Of a stretch of 64,000 bases of DNA, positions 8,976 to 16,729 are shown piece by piece. Source of the DNA: Candidatus Eremiobacterota bacterium (lineage in GTDB: Bacteria > Vulcanimicrobiota > CADAWZ01 > Ess09-12); the NCBI GenBank assembly GCA_031082125.1, contig JAVHLM010000009.1, forward strand, positions 152,372 through 216,371. The letters are read 5' to 3'. A program made the translations under genes and the position numbers. Within the stretch, counting starts at the first letter, position 1. Each line of letters begins with the position of its first letter. The notes under the pieces are model-generated. The model had not been told where the DNA came from. It searched no databases and saw nothing but the letters and a program-made list of their open reading frames with translations.

Positions 8976-9815
8976 TTACTCTTCCGATGGCTCACCATGG
9001 GATGATCCGCTGTCTCCACCGGCCAGCTCAAGAAACACTTCCTCGAAGGTCATGTCAATGCGTCTTTTAAGCTCAGGCGGGGTGCCAAGGGCAACAATAC
9101 GCCCCTCCTTCATTATGGCAACTCTCCTGCAGAGCCTCTCTGCCTCATCCATGTCGTGGGTCGTCAGGATTATGGAGAGGCCTTCCTCGCGGTTCAGGGA
9201 GGCCACATATTCCTGGACCTGGCGCTTTGAACAGGGATCAAGCCCCGTGGTGGGCTCATCGAGAAGCAGAAGGGATGGCTTCGTGAGAAGAGCCCTGGTG
9301 ATGGAGACCTTCTGCTGCATGCCCCGCGAGAGATTCTCGACAGGCTCGGTAAGCTTTCCGTTCCTGAAGCCGAGACGACCTGTCACCAGGTTTATCCGCT
9401 CCCTTGCCTCGCGGCCGTCCAGGCCATAGAGGCGGGCTGCGTACATGAGGTTCTCCATGGCGGAGAGCTTCTTGAAAAAAGAGGCCTCCACCGATACCCT
9501 GTTGATTATCCTCCGGACCTCGAGCTCACGGGAGACTACGTCATAGCCGAACACGCTCACAAAGCCTTCATCGGGAAGGAGAAGCGTCGATATGATGCGG
9601 ATAAGCGTCGATTTGCCGGAGCCGTTTGCTCCCAGGATGCCGAAGATCTCGCCTCTCTCCACCTCGAACCCCACTCCATTGAGGGCAGCCGTCACGGTCC
9701 TTTTCGGGCGAACGGCGCCCAGAAGCCTGGAAAGGGGACTCAGGGATTCCCTGCCGCTTCCATGCCCCGGGCCGGAAAAATACTTGGTCAGATTATGGGC
9801 ACACACTGCTTTCAT
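8976..9815 (-). CDS. ABC exporter ATP-binding subunit
   Basis: A 279-residue ABC ATPase. Walker A is GANGSGKST, the signature is LSRGMQQKVS, Walker B is LLLLDEPTTGLDP, and the switch histidine lies in ILTTHDMDEAE. The closest family is the DrrA/NodI/CcmA-type drug or polysaccharide exporter ATPases, which pair with ABC-2 permeases as here. AGGTG sits six bases before the ATG at 9815, which favours that start over the GTG at 9824. A hairpin terminator and a short reading frame lie just upstream (9832-10033), so expression may depend on read-through. Confidence 0.92.
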   Translation of the reverse strand: MKAVCAHNLTKYFSGPGHGSGRESLSPLSRLLGAVRPKRTVTAALNGVGFEVERGEIFGILGANGSGKSTLIRIISTLLLPDEGFVSVFGYDVVSRELEVRRIINRVSVEASFFKKLSAMENLMYAARLYGLDGREARERINLVTGRLGFRNGKLTEPVENLSRGMQQKVSITRALLTKPSLLLLDEPTTGLDPCSKRQVQEYVASLNREEGLSIILTTHDMDEAERLCRRVAIMKEGRIVALGTPPELKRRIDMTFEEVFLELAGGDSGSSHGEPSEE

Positions 9816-9831
9816 ATCACTCACCTGCCAG

Positions 9832-9869
9832 AAAATAATAAGAGCCTGGTGACACCGGGCACCAGGCTC
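9832..9869 (-). terminator. intrinsic terminator or attenuator ahead of the ABC exporter
   Basis: A perfect 10-bp stem, GAGCCTGGTG paired with CACCAGGCTC, with an 8-base loop, is followed on the minus strand by TTATTATTTT. It lies between the short frame at 9893-10033 and the ATPase start at 9815, so transcripts entering from upstream would end here unless the hairpin is prevented. Confidence 0.7.
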
Positions 9870-9892
9870 CTGCAGTCTCTCAGCGATATGAG

Positions 9893-10033
9893 CTATTCAT
9901 AGTCGAGCGACCTTCGCAGCCTCCATGCCCTTGGTCCTTTTGTTCCGGCACCCTGCGCCATGGCGCAGTGATGCCTTTGTACGACGGAAGGAATGAAGTG
10001 CGTGATGAAATAGTAGCCTCGAAGCTTCATCAT
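9893..10033 (-). CDS. putative 46-residue leader peptide or small protein
   Basis: A short frame starting at a double ATG (10033, 10030), with AAGGAG seven bases upstream, which is among the best ribosome sites in this region. The product begins MMKLRGYYFITHFIPSVV and is rich in Arg, His and Gly, with no recognisable domain. Inside the frame at 9954-9967 lies the palindrome TGCGCCATGGCGCA. Directly after the stop comes the intrinsic terminator and then the ABC exporter. The order ribosome site, short frame, hairpin, transporter is that of a translational attenuator. It could also be an ordinary small protein or chance; no homologue is known to me. Confidence 0.4.
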   Translation of the reverse strand: MMKLRGYYFITHFIPSVVQRHHCAMAQGAGTKGPRAWRLRRSLDYE

Positions 10034-10180
10034 CGATGCACTCCTTTCCTTGAATTCTTTCGGTCATTGGCCATAGTCGTCGATACCTTTCACGTATCTT
10101 ACTCCTATTATACCTGAGGGGAGAGGAAAAAGCAAAAATGTGACTGGATCTTAACAAAATGCACCGACTCCGCGGCGCTT

Positions 10181-11152
10181 CTAGAGGGGCAGCCCGGTAC
10201 CCTTCTTCAAAGCCTTTGCCTTGTCATGGACAAGGCGGGCGGTCCCCATATCCAGCAGCGATATGCCAAGGTTCATGCCCACGATGAGCTCCTCCTCGCC
10301 GGTCCGCCCCGGAATCTTCCCTGTCACCACGTCGCAGAGCTCGTCAATCCTCTCAGGGAGCGCCAGGAAATATCCCTGGGACTGATAATAGAGGATCTGG
10401 GGCCTGTCATCGGTAATGAAACGGTCCGCCCCGGTGAGCACCTCAGGCTTCACGTAGGAATCAAAATCCACTGGGCCTATAAAGACACCCTTTTTCAGCC
10501 AGGATTTTTCGATGACTGGCGAAGGATGCTTAAAAATCGGTCCCGAGGTGACGATGATATCGGAGCCCCTTACAGCCTCTTCCGGGCCCGAGGCACCCCT
10601 CACCTGGAAATTGAATCTCTCTCCCATATCTTTGACATAGCGCTCCTGCACGGAGCCGTTGATATCATATGCCCTCACTTCCTTAATATGGGGGCATACG
10701 AGGGAGAGGGCTTCCAGGTTCGTTCTTCCCTGGACGCCGCAGGCGAGCATGGCGACAGTCTCTGAGTCCCTGCGGGCGCAGTATTTTGCCGATACTGCCG
10801 TGGCTGCCGCGGTGCGCATGGCGGTAATCCAGGTGCAGTCCATCACAGCGAGCGGTATGCCCGTCTCTGGGTCGTTCAGTATAAGGAGTCCCGAAATATA
10901 GGGGAGCCCCTTCTTCTGGTTCTCTGGAAAGCCGCTCACCCACTTGATTCCCGCCGCGCTCATACGGGGGAGGTGCGAAGGCATGGCATGGATGAAGGCG
11001 TCAGGCATCGGGTGGATGCCGGGCTTGGGAGGCATCTCGTAATGGCCCAGGCCCTTTTCCTGGAATACTTTTTCCACCCGCTCAAGGATCTCAGCCATGG
11101 GAACCGCCAGAGATTTCACGTCATCAAGGGAAAGGTAAAGGATGGTGGACAT
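10181..11152 (-). CDS. ornithine cyclodeaminase/mu-crystallin family enzyme
   Basis: A 323-residue cytoplasmic protein of normal family length. The N-terminal substrate domain carries MSAAGIKWVSGFPENQKKGL. The Rossmann part has CTWITAMRTAAATAVSAKY followed by MLACGVQGRTNLEAL, the NAD(P)-binding glycine loop. The C-terminus has GMNLGISLLDMGTARLV, again typical. The family includes ornithine cyclodeaminase, alanine dehydrogenase, imine reductases and ketimine reductases, so the reaction is probably NAD-linked conversion of an amino or imino acid. It is not in an evident operon and the substrate cannot be assigned. Confidence 0.88.
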   Translation of the reverse strand: MSTILYLSLDDVKSLAVPMAEILERVEKVFQEKGLGHYEMPPKPGIHPMPDAFIHAMPSHLPRMSAAGIKWVSGFPENQKKGLPYISGLLILNDPETGIPLAVMDCTWITAMRTAAATAVSAKYCARRDSETVAMLACGVQGRTNLEALSLVCPHIKEVRAYDINGSVQERYVKDMGERFNFQVRGASGPEEAVRGSDIIVTSGPIFKHPSPVIEKSWLKKGVFIGPVDFDSYVKPEVLTGADRFITDDRPQILYYQSQGYFLALPERIDELCDVVTGKIPGRTGEEELIVGMNLGISLLDMGTARLVHDKAKALKKGTGLPL

Positions 11153-11185
11153 GGGACTCTCCTTTTCCCCGGGCTTTGAGCAGGG

Positions 11186-12139
11186 CTAGCGCTGCTGGCG
11201 GCCCAATCTGATGCCGGCGATATCTATGAACTCCTCTTCCACGGTGAGCCCTGCAGGCCTCTCCTGGAGCGCCTCTTCGGCAAGCTCCACGAGGCTCTCG
11301 CGGGTTTCGGCCTCTTTCCGCCGGGCTTCGGCCTCCTCGCCTTTCAGGGCTGCTCCCGGCAGCTCCTTCATCACGGGCAGAAATGCCTCCTTTTCATCGA
11401 TGGGGTCGGGAATGCCAGGGCAGTCATAGGCGTTCTTCCCCTTCTCCGCAAACTCCCGTACCTCGGCCGGCACGCGCTTGTTTGAGGCGACGGCCTCGAA
11501 GCCCCTGTAAAGAATGGAGGCCGCCTCGAAGGAATCGCCCTCACGCTGGGCCTTGAGTGCCGTCTCGGCAATCACGGCCGCGATGGGCCCCGATGAGGGC
11601 TGGGCAATGGCGCTCAGCACCACCTGGCGCGCCTTGGCCATTGTTCTTGAGTAACTGTCTTTATAGGCGATATCCATGCCGAACTTTGCGATATCCTTCT
11701 CATCAGAAGAGGTGCGGGTGCTCCCCTGGACAGCCAGGAAGGCCTTGTCAAGCATTTCATCGCGGAATGCCCAGCGGGCCTTGCCTGTCGAGAAAAGCCC
11801 CCCTCCCACGGCATCCTGAGCCTTAAGGGCTGCGCAGGCTATTATGCTCCCCGGGGTTCCGGCGCCGGCAAGGGTCATGGACTCCACGACAGCCTCCAGG
11901 GCCCTCGCTTCCATGCCTTCAGACGACGGGGCTCCGACGGGGCATATGCTTTTCCCGAAAGCCGCCAGGGCCTTTTCATCAGGGGTGGTCACAGGTGAGT
12001 GCCCTATCTTTTCAAAGCAGTCATTGAAAAGCTCCAGTTTCCCGGCATTGTCTCTCTTCCCTGCCAGGGCCTTGAGTGCCGTCTCTGAAAGGGCTTTACC
12101 CTCGGTGCTGTAGGAAGCTGAGCTTTTTAGAGGATCCAT
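11186..12139 (-). CDS. unknown alpha-helical protein
   Basis: A 317-residue, Ala/Glu/Lys-rich soluble protein with no membrane helix or signal peptide and no family I recognise. The sequence looks like repeated helical pairs with recurring TALKAL-type segments at about residues 20, 115 and 200 (for instance IAETALKAQREGDSF). The predicted start has GAGG seven bases upstream. A stronger AGGAGGAG lies further upstream, ahead of a three-codon frame (ATG-AGA-GCA-stop, near 12161), which may modulate translation. A clear promoter lies at 12171-12198. It ends 33 bases before the ornithine cyclodeaminase-like gene on the same strand, so they could share a transcript. Confidence 0.75.
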   Translation of the reverse strand: MDPLKSSASYSTEGKALSETALKALAGKRDNAGKLELFNDCFEKIGHSPVTTPDEKALAAFGKSICPVGAPSSEGMEARALEAVVESMTLAGAGTPGSIIACAALKAQDAVGGGLFSTGKARWAFRDEMLDKAFLAVQGSTRTSSDEKDIAKFGMDIAYKDSYSRTMAKARQVVLSAIAQPSSGPIAAVIAETALKAQREGDSFEAASILYRGFEAVASNKRVPAEVREFAEKGKNAYDCPGIPDPIDEKEAFLPVMKELPGAALKGEEAEARRKEAETRESLVELAEEALQERPAGLTVEEEFIDIAGIRLGRQQR

Positions 12140-12170
12140 TCATATACCTCATGCTCTCATGGCTCCTCCT

Positions 12171-12198
12171 ATTATAACAGAAAATCTCTTTCTGTAAA
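12171..12198 (-). promoter_or_regulatory. promoter of the 11186-12139 gene
   Basis: The minus strand shows TTTACA (12198-12193), 16 bases and TATAAT (12176-12171), about 35 bases before the gene start. It is divergent from the promoter at 12226-12254. Confidence 0.6.
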
Positions 12199-12225
12199 AT
12201 ACCGGGCAAACTCCGCTGCCATGCA

Positions 12226-12254
12226 TTGATAGAGCCATTCCGCTGTGCTATAAT
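12226..12254 (+). promoter_or_regulatory. promoter with CTGTGCTATAAT element
   Basis: TTGATA (12226-12231), 17 bases and TATAAT (12249-12254) with a TGC extension. The 12-base CTGTGCTATAAT recurs exactly before the genes at 24420 and 32695. Confidence 0.7.
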
Positions 12255-12296
12255 CATGAGGAGAACCCGGGCACATACTGTCACAAGGAGCACAAA

Positions 12297-12815
12297 ATGG
12301 AAGAAAATACAGCGCCTGGCAGCCTGAAATCATTCCTGTCAAAGCCCCCTGCGAAATCCCTGGCATTCGTCGCTGCGGCCATTCTTCTCCTCGAGCTCAT
12401 CTTTTCCCTTGTCACTTCCCTTATCGAGAATGATACATTGAAGGCTCTTGCCAGGGAAGAAGGCATGGTCATCACCTCGAATCCCCATGGAGCCCGCGTG
12501 TTCGGCCGCCTCTCCCCGGAAGGCTCCTTTTCCCTGCTCGGAAAGACACCTCTTCTGCTCACGAGAAGCTATGAAAAACTCGAGCTGCGCAAGCCGGGTT
12601 TCGTGGCAGAGGAGTGGACGCCCCATGGGATGGGCGGTATCTCAACGTGCTACGAGCTGACCCTCCAGGAAGCCATTCCCTTCTTTTCAACACTTCTCTT
12701 CTGTCATCCCCTCGCGACGCTGGCCCTGGTGCTCCTCGGCATCCTTGCCGTGCAGTTCTTTTCTGCAATGCGCAGAGAAAAAGGGACTTCTCCACCGGAG
12801 GCGGCCTCTCCCTGA
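12297..12815 (+). CDS. PEGA-like membrane protein
   Basis: A 172-residue protein with two membrane helices (about residues 20-42 and 128-150). They bracket a periplasmic segment resembling one PEGA unit: ITSNPHGARVFGRL, then LLGKTPLLL and ELRKPGF. PEGA domains are small beta sandwiches found near the cell surface and on bacterial kinases. An AAGGAG site precedes the ATG and the promoter at 12226-12254 drives it. It stands alone between divergent neighbours. Its role is unknown. Confidence 0.75.
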   Translation: MEENTAPGSLKSFLSKPPAKSLAFVAAAILLLELIFSLVTSLIENDTLKALAREEGMVITSNPHGARVFGRLSPEGSFSLLGKTPLLLTRSYEKLELRKPGFVAEEWTPHGMGGISTCYELTLQEAIPFFSTLLFCHPLATLALVLLGILAVQFFSAMRREKGTSPPEAASP

Positions 12816-12879
12816 GACTTACTGTTGAGGCTAGGCCCCCATCTGGAATTATATAACTAAAATATCAGAGCCTTATCCA

Positions 12880-12933
12880 TTGACAACTCCCATTATTTGG
12901 TTTAAAATTGGGATCATGAATCCCGATTTTAAA
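12880..12933 (+). promoter_or_regulatory. consensus promoter with palindrome over the start codon
   Basis: TTGACA (12880-12885), 17 bases and TAAAAT (12903-12908) form a near-perfect sigma70 promoter. It predicts transcription starting at about 12915, directly at the ATG at 12916. A palindrome of 14-bp arms (12901-12914 and 12920-12933, 13 of 14 paired, 5-base centre) covers the -10 and the start codon. It reads TTTAAAATTGGGAT / ATCCCGATTTTAAA and could be an operator for self-repression. Confidence 0.6.
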
Positions 12934-14055
12934 TATATTGAACGCGATCTGGAGGCTGTCCTCAGGAAGCACCTCAACAAGGGCAAGGTTATTGTTCTCT
13001 ATGGAGCCCGCCAGGTAGGCAAAACGACCCTGCTCAAGAACCTTTTCCCTGAGAAAGGAAGAGCCCTGTATATTGCATGCGAGCAGCCCCGGATTCAATC
13101 GCAGCTCATACCTGATGCACTTGTGCTGAAAAGGGTAATTGGCGCTTATTCCACCGTTGTTTTTGACGAAGCCCAGTATCTCGATAATCCCGGCCTCATC
13201 CTGAAGGTGCTTGTTGACAATTTCCCCCGGAAAAACATCATTGCATCAGGCTCATCTTCTTTCGATCTCTCAAACAAGGTAAGCGAACCCCTTACAGGAA
13301 GACATTTCAAGTTTCTGCTCTTCCCTCTGTCACTGCGGGAAATATACCGCCAGGTGTCCCCTCTGGACAGGCAGTTTCACCTGGAGCAGGCCCTCATCTA
13401 CGGCGCCTATCCGGAGATTTTTACCACAGATAGTGCAGAGGAGAAAATGATGAGTCTTCAGACGCTCGCGGATGCATACCTTTACAAAGACATTCTTTCT
13501 TTTCACAGGGTCAAAAGCAGCCAGAAGGTCAGGGAACTGCTTATCGCCCTCGCTTTGCAGACAGGGAGTGAAGTCTCATACAGCGAGCTGGCCAATACCA
13601 TAGGCGCCGACAGGAAAACTGTGGAGCATTACCTGGATCTCCTGGAAAAGTCATTTGTCATATTCAGGTTATACGGCTTCAGCCGGAATATGCGGAGCGA
13701 AATAAACAGAAAGGTAAAAATTTACTTTTACGACACAGGGATCAGAAACACCATTATCAATAATTTCAACCCCCTTTCAATGCGCGCAGACAGCGGAGGC
13801 CTCTTTGAAAGCTTTGTGGCTGCGGAAATGCTGAAGAGAGAAGCCGGCGAATCACAAAAGAGCACTTTTTATTTCTGGCGCACCTATGAGCAAAAGGAAG
13901 TCGATCTCGTCTCCGATAAGAACGGCGTGATAACCGCCTACGAGGTCAAACTGAAAGCGCCCAAGAAAACTCCCGGCTTTTCAGCCTTTTTGAAAGCGTA
14001 CCCTGGAGCTGAGACCTTGCTGATAACGGCTGAGAACCTTCTTCAGCATCCCTGA
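12916..14055 (+). CDS. DUF4143-type AAA ATPase
   Basis: A 379-residue ATPase of the AAA plus DUF4143 group. Walker A is YGARQVGKTTLL near residue 36 and Walker B is TVVFDEAQYL. A sensor-like IIASGSSSFDLSNKV follows, then a winged-helix section and a restriction-fold-like C-terminus (YFWRTYEQKEVDLVSDKNG...YEVKLK). Families with this layout are widespread, often mobile and of unclear function. I choose ATG 12916 because an earlier TTG at 12880 lies inside the -35 box. No ribosome site is seen, so the message is probably leaderless. The surroundings are more AT-rich than the neighbours, which hints at recent acquisition. Confidence 0.88.
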   Translation: MNPDFKYIERDLEAVLRKHLNKGKVIVLYGARQVGKTTLLKNLFPEKGRALYIACEQPRIQSQLIPDALVLKRVIGAYSTVVFDEAQYLDNPGLILKVLVDNFPRKNIIASGSSSFDLSNKVSEPLTGRHFKFLLFPLSLREIYRQVSPLDRQFHLEQALIYGAYPEIFTTDSAEEKMMSLQTLADAYLYKDILSFHRVKSSQKVRELLIALALQTGSEVSYSELANTIGADRKTVEHYLDLLEKSFVIFRLYGFSRNMRSEINRKVKIYFYDTGIRNTIINNFNPLSMRADSGGLFESFVAAEMLKREAGESQKSTFYFWRTYEQKEVDLVSDKNGVITAYEVKLKAPKKTPGFSAFLKAYPGAETLLITAENLLQHP

Positions 14056-14137
14056 AGCGGTATCACCCTGCCGGCCGCGGCTCTCACCGCCCTGTTCGAG
14101 TTATTTTTGATGAAGCAATGCTATAGTGAAAAAAATA

Positions 14138-14146
14138 TGCTATAAT
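14138..14146 (+). promoter_or_regulatory. extended -10 promoter of the ADP-ribosyltransferase gene
   Basis: TGCTATAAT, an extended -10, with no clear -35. Transcription would begin near 14153 and leave a short leader carrying GGGGGAGAG before a TTG start at 14180. It lies inside the longer GTG-initiated frame from 14126, which argues against that longer start. Confidence 0.55.
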
Positions 14147-14179
14147 AGTAATGCACTTTTATGCGGGGGAGAGCGAACA

Positions 14180-15220
14180 TTGAATATCACGCCGCTTAAC
14201 GGGCACCAGGTCATCAACCGTGCCGAGGCTGCCAGGAAAGCCCTTCCTGAGGGCAAGGCCGCTCCCGGCTCTGAAGCTATCTCTCTTCCTCTCCCGGTGG
14301 AGAGCTTCCAGAAGCAAGACTCCCTCCCCGTTGCTTTCCCGCTGGCGAGCGAACAGACTGCCGATCCCTCAACGGCTTCCGACGCTCCGCCTGCTCCCCC
14401 CCAGGTGCCTGAGAATATCGTGCAGAACGGAAACGGCACCCTGAGCGCTTTTGACGAGCCCCCGGCCCCGGCAGCCGCGCAGGGAGGAGGCGAGATAAAC
14501 TTTGCAGCACGTTACGGGGTGGAGCAAAGCAGGAGCGGCGGTGAGAAATTCGGCTTCCCCGGCACCAGGAACCGTGACCTCAGGCATCTGAGGCTTTCGG
14601 AGCCGGAACAGAAAAAAATATACGGAAAAGTCAAGAAGAACCTCACATGCTTTGAGAAAGTGACGGAAAAATATAAAAAAGTCTCCGAGGACCTGAGAGC
14701 AGAGGGTCTGAAAGATCCCCCCTCCCCCGCGGAGCTCGCGGCGCTGGAAATCTATTCCGACGGGGATTACACGCGGATCAATCCCGTGCTGAGAGGCGAC
14801 AGGATGCCCCTGCTGGACAGGCTCCTCTATCCCCTCGGCATAGGGCCCGGAGTGAGCATGGAAGGGATCACCCTCCTCTGTGCATCGGCATTGAACAAGC
14901 TGCCTCCCTTCCAGGGGACGGTGTACAGGGAATCAAGGCTCTACGGTGATCAGCCTGACCAGTACGAGCCGGGTAAGACAGTGAAGGAGCTCGCTTTTAC
15001 CAGCACCAGCTCGGAAACCCAGGGCGCTGCGCAGCGAATGGGAAATACCCTTTTCATCATCAGCTCAGAGACCGGCAGAGCAATTGACCGCTTCTCCAGG
15101 CATCCCCGCGAGAAAGAGGTCCTCTTTCCACCGGGGACGGAGTTCAAAGTCCTGGGCAGAGAAGAGAAGATCCTCGACGGGAAGCCCATGACGGTCATCC
15201 TGATGGAAGAAGCAGGGTAA
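14180..15220 (+). CDS. R-S-ExE mono-ADP-ribosyltransferase, candidate effector
   Basis: A 346-residue protein from a TTG start with GGGGGAGAG six bases upstream. Residues 1-125 are Pro/Ala-rich and probably disordered, with no Sec signal. Residues 130-345 look like an arginine-type ADP-ribosyltransferase: the helical lead-in IYSDGDYTRINPVLRG (191-206), the catalytic Arg in TVYRES (R250), the STS strand in LAFTSTS (273-277), and the ExE loop EKEVLFPPGTEF with E311 and E313. The family transfers ADP-ribose from NAD to a protein, usually to arginine, and most bacterial members are toxins. The start resembles the leaders of the enzymes at 32695, 37624 and 43304. A coupled small gene follows. Target and export route are unknown. 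Confidence 0.82.
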   Translation: MNITPLNGHQVINRAEAARKALPEGKAAPGSEAISLPLPVESFQKQDSLPVAFPLASEQTADPSTASDAPPAPPQVPENIVQNGNGTLSAFDEPPAPAAAQGGGEINFAARYGVEQSRSGGEKFGFPGTRNRDLRHLRLSEPEQKKIYGKVKKNLTCFEKVTEKYKKVSEDLRAEGLKDPPSPAELAALEIYSDGDYTRINPVLRGDRMPLLDRLLYPLGIGPGVSMEGITLLCASALNKLPPFQGTVYRESRLYGDQPDQYEPGKTVKELAFTSTSSETQGAAQRMGNTLFIISSETGRAIDRFSRHPREKEVLFPPGTEFKVLGREEKILDGKPMTVILMEEAG

Positions 15221-15472
15221 ATGGGAGGGAAAGACCATATCCCCACCGAAAGAGAAAAAGGCCTTATAAGGCAGATGCTGGGGGACCTGGAAAGAGCCGA
15301 GAGGCAGACCGGGAGAATCTCCCCCCTGCCGGCAGATAAAACGGATTTTCCCCTTGGGCTTCCGGCTCAGGAAGGCCCCCGGACCGGCATGGAAAAGAGG
15401 CTTGCCTTCCGGTTCACCCCCCACTGGCAGCTCGGGCTCGGGATCTCTCTTCTCTTTGAAAATACCCGGTAA
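15221..15472 (+). CDS. small protein coupled to the ADP-ribosyltransferase
   Basis: An 83-residue charged protein whose ATG directly follows the TAA of the transferase gene (TAAATG), a layout for translational coupling. It has no recognised domain. The N-terminal half is a likely amphipathic helix (EKGLIRQMLGDLERAE) and the C-terminus is mildly hydrophobic. By position it could be a partner or immunity protein for the transferase, but no sequence feature shows this. Chance reading is possible at this length. Confidence 0.55.
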   Translation: MGGKDHIPTEREKGLIRQMLGDLERAERQTGRISPLPADKTDFPLGLPAQEGPRTGMEKRLAFRFTPHWQLGLGISLLFENTR

Positions 15473-15484
15473 AGGAAGCTCGTT

Positions 15485-16717
15485 ATGAACCTCACCATGA
15501 TCCCCTTCATTTCAGTTCTTCACGACGGCGACGAGATAGGGCGCATCGTGGGAAAGCTCACAAGGGAGCTCGGGTCGGGGGGCATCTCGGTATCGCTTGG
15601 CTCCGGGCGGCAGGACTCACCATCAGCCGTGGCTTTTGCCATAATCACCGGCGGCACTGAGAGGCTGGCTCTCGATGCCATCGGCAACGACGGCGATCCC
15701 GTGCTCCTGCTGGCTCATACCCTCCACAACTCCCTTCCTGCTGCCCTGGAGATTGCCGCTACTCTGCACCAGAGAGGCAGGAAAGCAACTATTTTCCTGC
15801 TCGGCGGCAGGGAAGGCAGCCTGGAAGAGCTGAAAAGGCATATAAGTCTCCAGGAAACCAGGGCCCGCCTGATGCAGTCAAGGATAGGATTAATCGGGGG
15901 GGCCTCGGAGTGGCTCACTGCGAGCTCACCTGATCCTGAGACTGTCAGGGCCGCATGGGGACCCCTCATGGTGCCCCTGGAGATGGAGGAGTTTCTCAAG
16001 AGAAGAGAGAGGATCCCAGAGGCTGAATATGTCCGGGTCGCTGAGGATTTCCTGAGAGGTGCGGGGGAGCTCCGTGAAGCGCGGAGGGACGATATCATGG
16101 AATCGGCAAGGCTTTATTGTGCCCTCAGGAGAACTGCTGATAAATATTCCCTTCAGGCCCTCACCATAAGGTGCTTTGACCTTCTCGCCGCCCTCGGGGC
16201 CACGGGCTGCCTTGGCCTCTCGCGGCTCAATGACGAAGGCGTTGTGGCGGGGTGTGAAGGCGACGTACCGGCCACACTCACCATGCTCTGGGCTTACTAT
16301 CTTACAGGAAAACCTTCATTCATGGCCAATCCGCAGGATATCTCGCCAGGCGAGAGCCTTATAGAATTTGCCCACTGCACGGTGCCCCTGTCACTTGTCA
16401 AGGAGTTTTCTCTCCGCTCCCACTTTGAATCTTCACAGGGCGCCGCACTGGAAGGGACTTTTGAAAACGGCCCCGTGACCGTGGCGCGGGTCGGGGGGCT
16501 CACTCTCAAAGAGCTTTTTGTGACCGACGGCGAGCTCATCACCCATCACCCCAGGGAAGGCCGCTGCAGGACCCAGGCAACGGTGAGGACCCAGGAGCCG
16601 CCGGGGCATCTGCTCTCCTCTCCGCTGGGAAATCACCACCTCATCTTCGCCGGCCACCATGCAGGGGAACTGAGGGAGTTCCACAAATTATATATTAAAG
16701 AGAGAACACTTCCATAA
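15485..16717 (+). CDS. L-fucose/arabinose isomerase-fold protein
   Basis: A 410-residue cytoplasmic protein. The middle shows RIGLIGGASEWLTAS, a domain boundary typical of sugar isomerases. Then come ALTIRCFDLLAALGATGCLG and CEGDVPATLTMLWAYYLTG, close to the metal-site region of FucI-like enzymes, and FAHCTVPLSL with a following His and Gly-rich strand. Family members interconvert aldoses and ketoses or have unknown roles in Firmicutes-like and environmental genomes. It is shorter than classical FucI (about 590 residues), so this is a relative, not a proven fucose isomerase. AAGGAAG precedes the ATG. It lies 12 bases after the small gene and so probably belongs to the transferase operon. Confidence 0.7.
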   Translation: MNLTMIPFISVLHDGDEIGRIVGKLTRELGSGGISVSLGSGRQDSPSAVAFAIITGGTERLALDAIGNDGDPVLLLAHTLHNSLPAALEIAATLHQRGRKATIFLLGGREGSLEELKRHISLQETRARLMQSRIGLIGGASEWLTASSPDPETVRAAWGPLMVPLEMEEFLKRRERIPEAEYVRVAEDFLRGAGELREARRDDIMESARLYCALRRTADKYSLQALTIRCFDLLAALGATGCLGLSRLNDEGVVAGCEGDVPATLTMLWAYYLTGKPSFMANPQDISPGESLIEFAHCTVPLSLVKEFSLRSHFESSQGAALEGTFENGPVTVARVGGLTLKELFVTDGELITHHPREGRCRTQATVRTQEPPGHLLSSPLGNHHLIFAGHHAGELREFHKLYIKERTLP

Positions 16718-16729
16718 ATCTACCAGCAT

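Noticed and set aside
12880..12915. TTG start at 12880 for the ATPase
   Set aside because: The TTG is part of the TTGACA -35 box; the family match begins near the ATG at 12916.
14126..14179. GTG start at 14126 for the ADP-ribosyltransferase
   Set aside because: It lies upstream of the extended -10 element and has no ribosome site; TTG 14180 has one.
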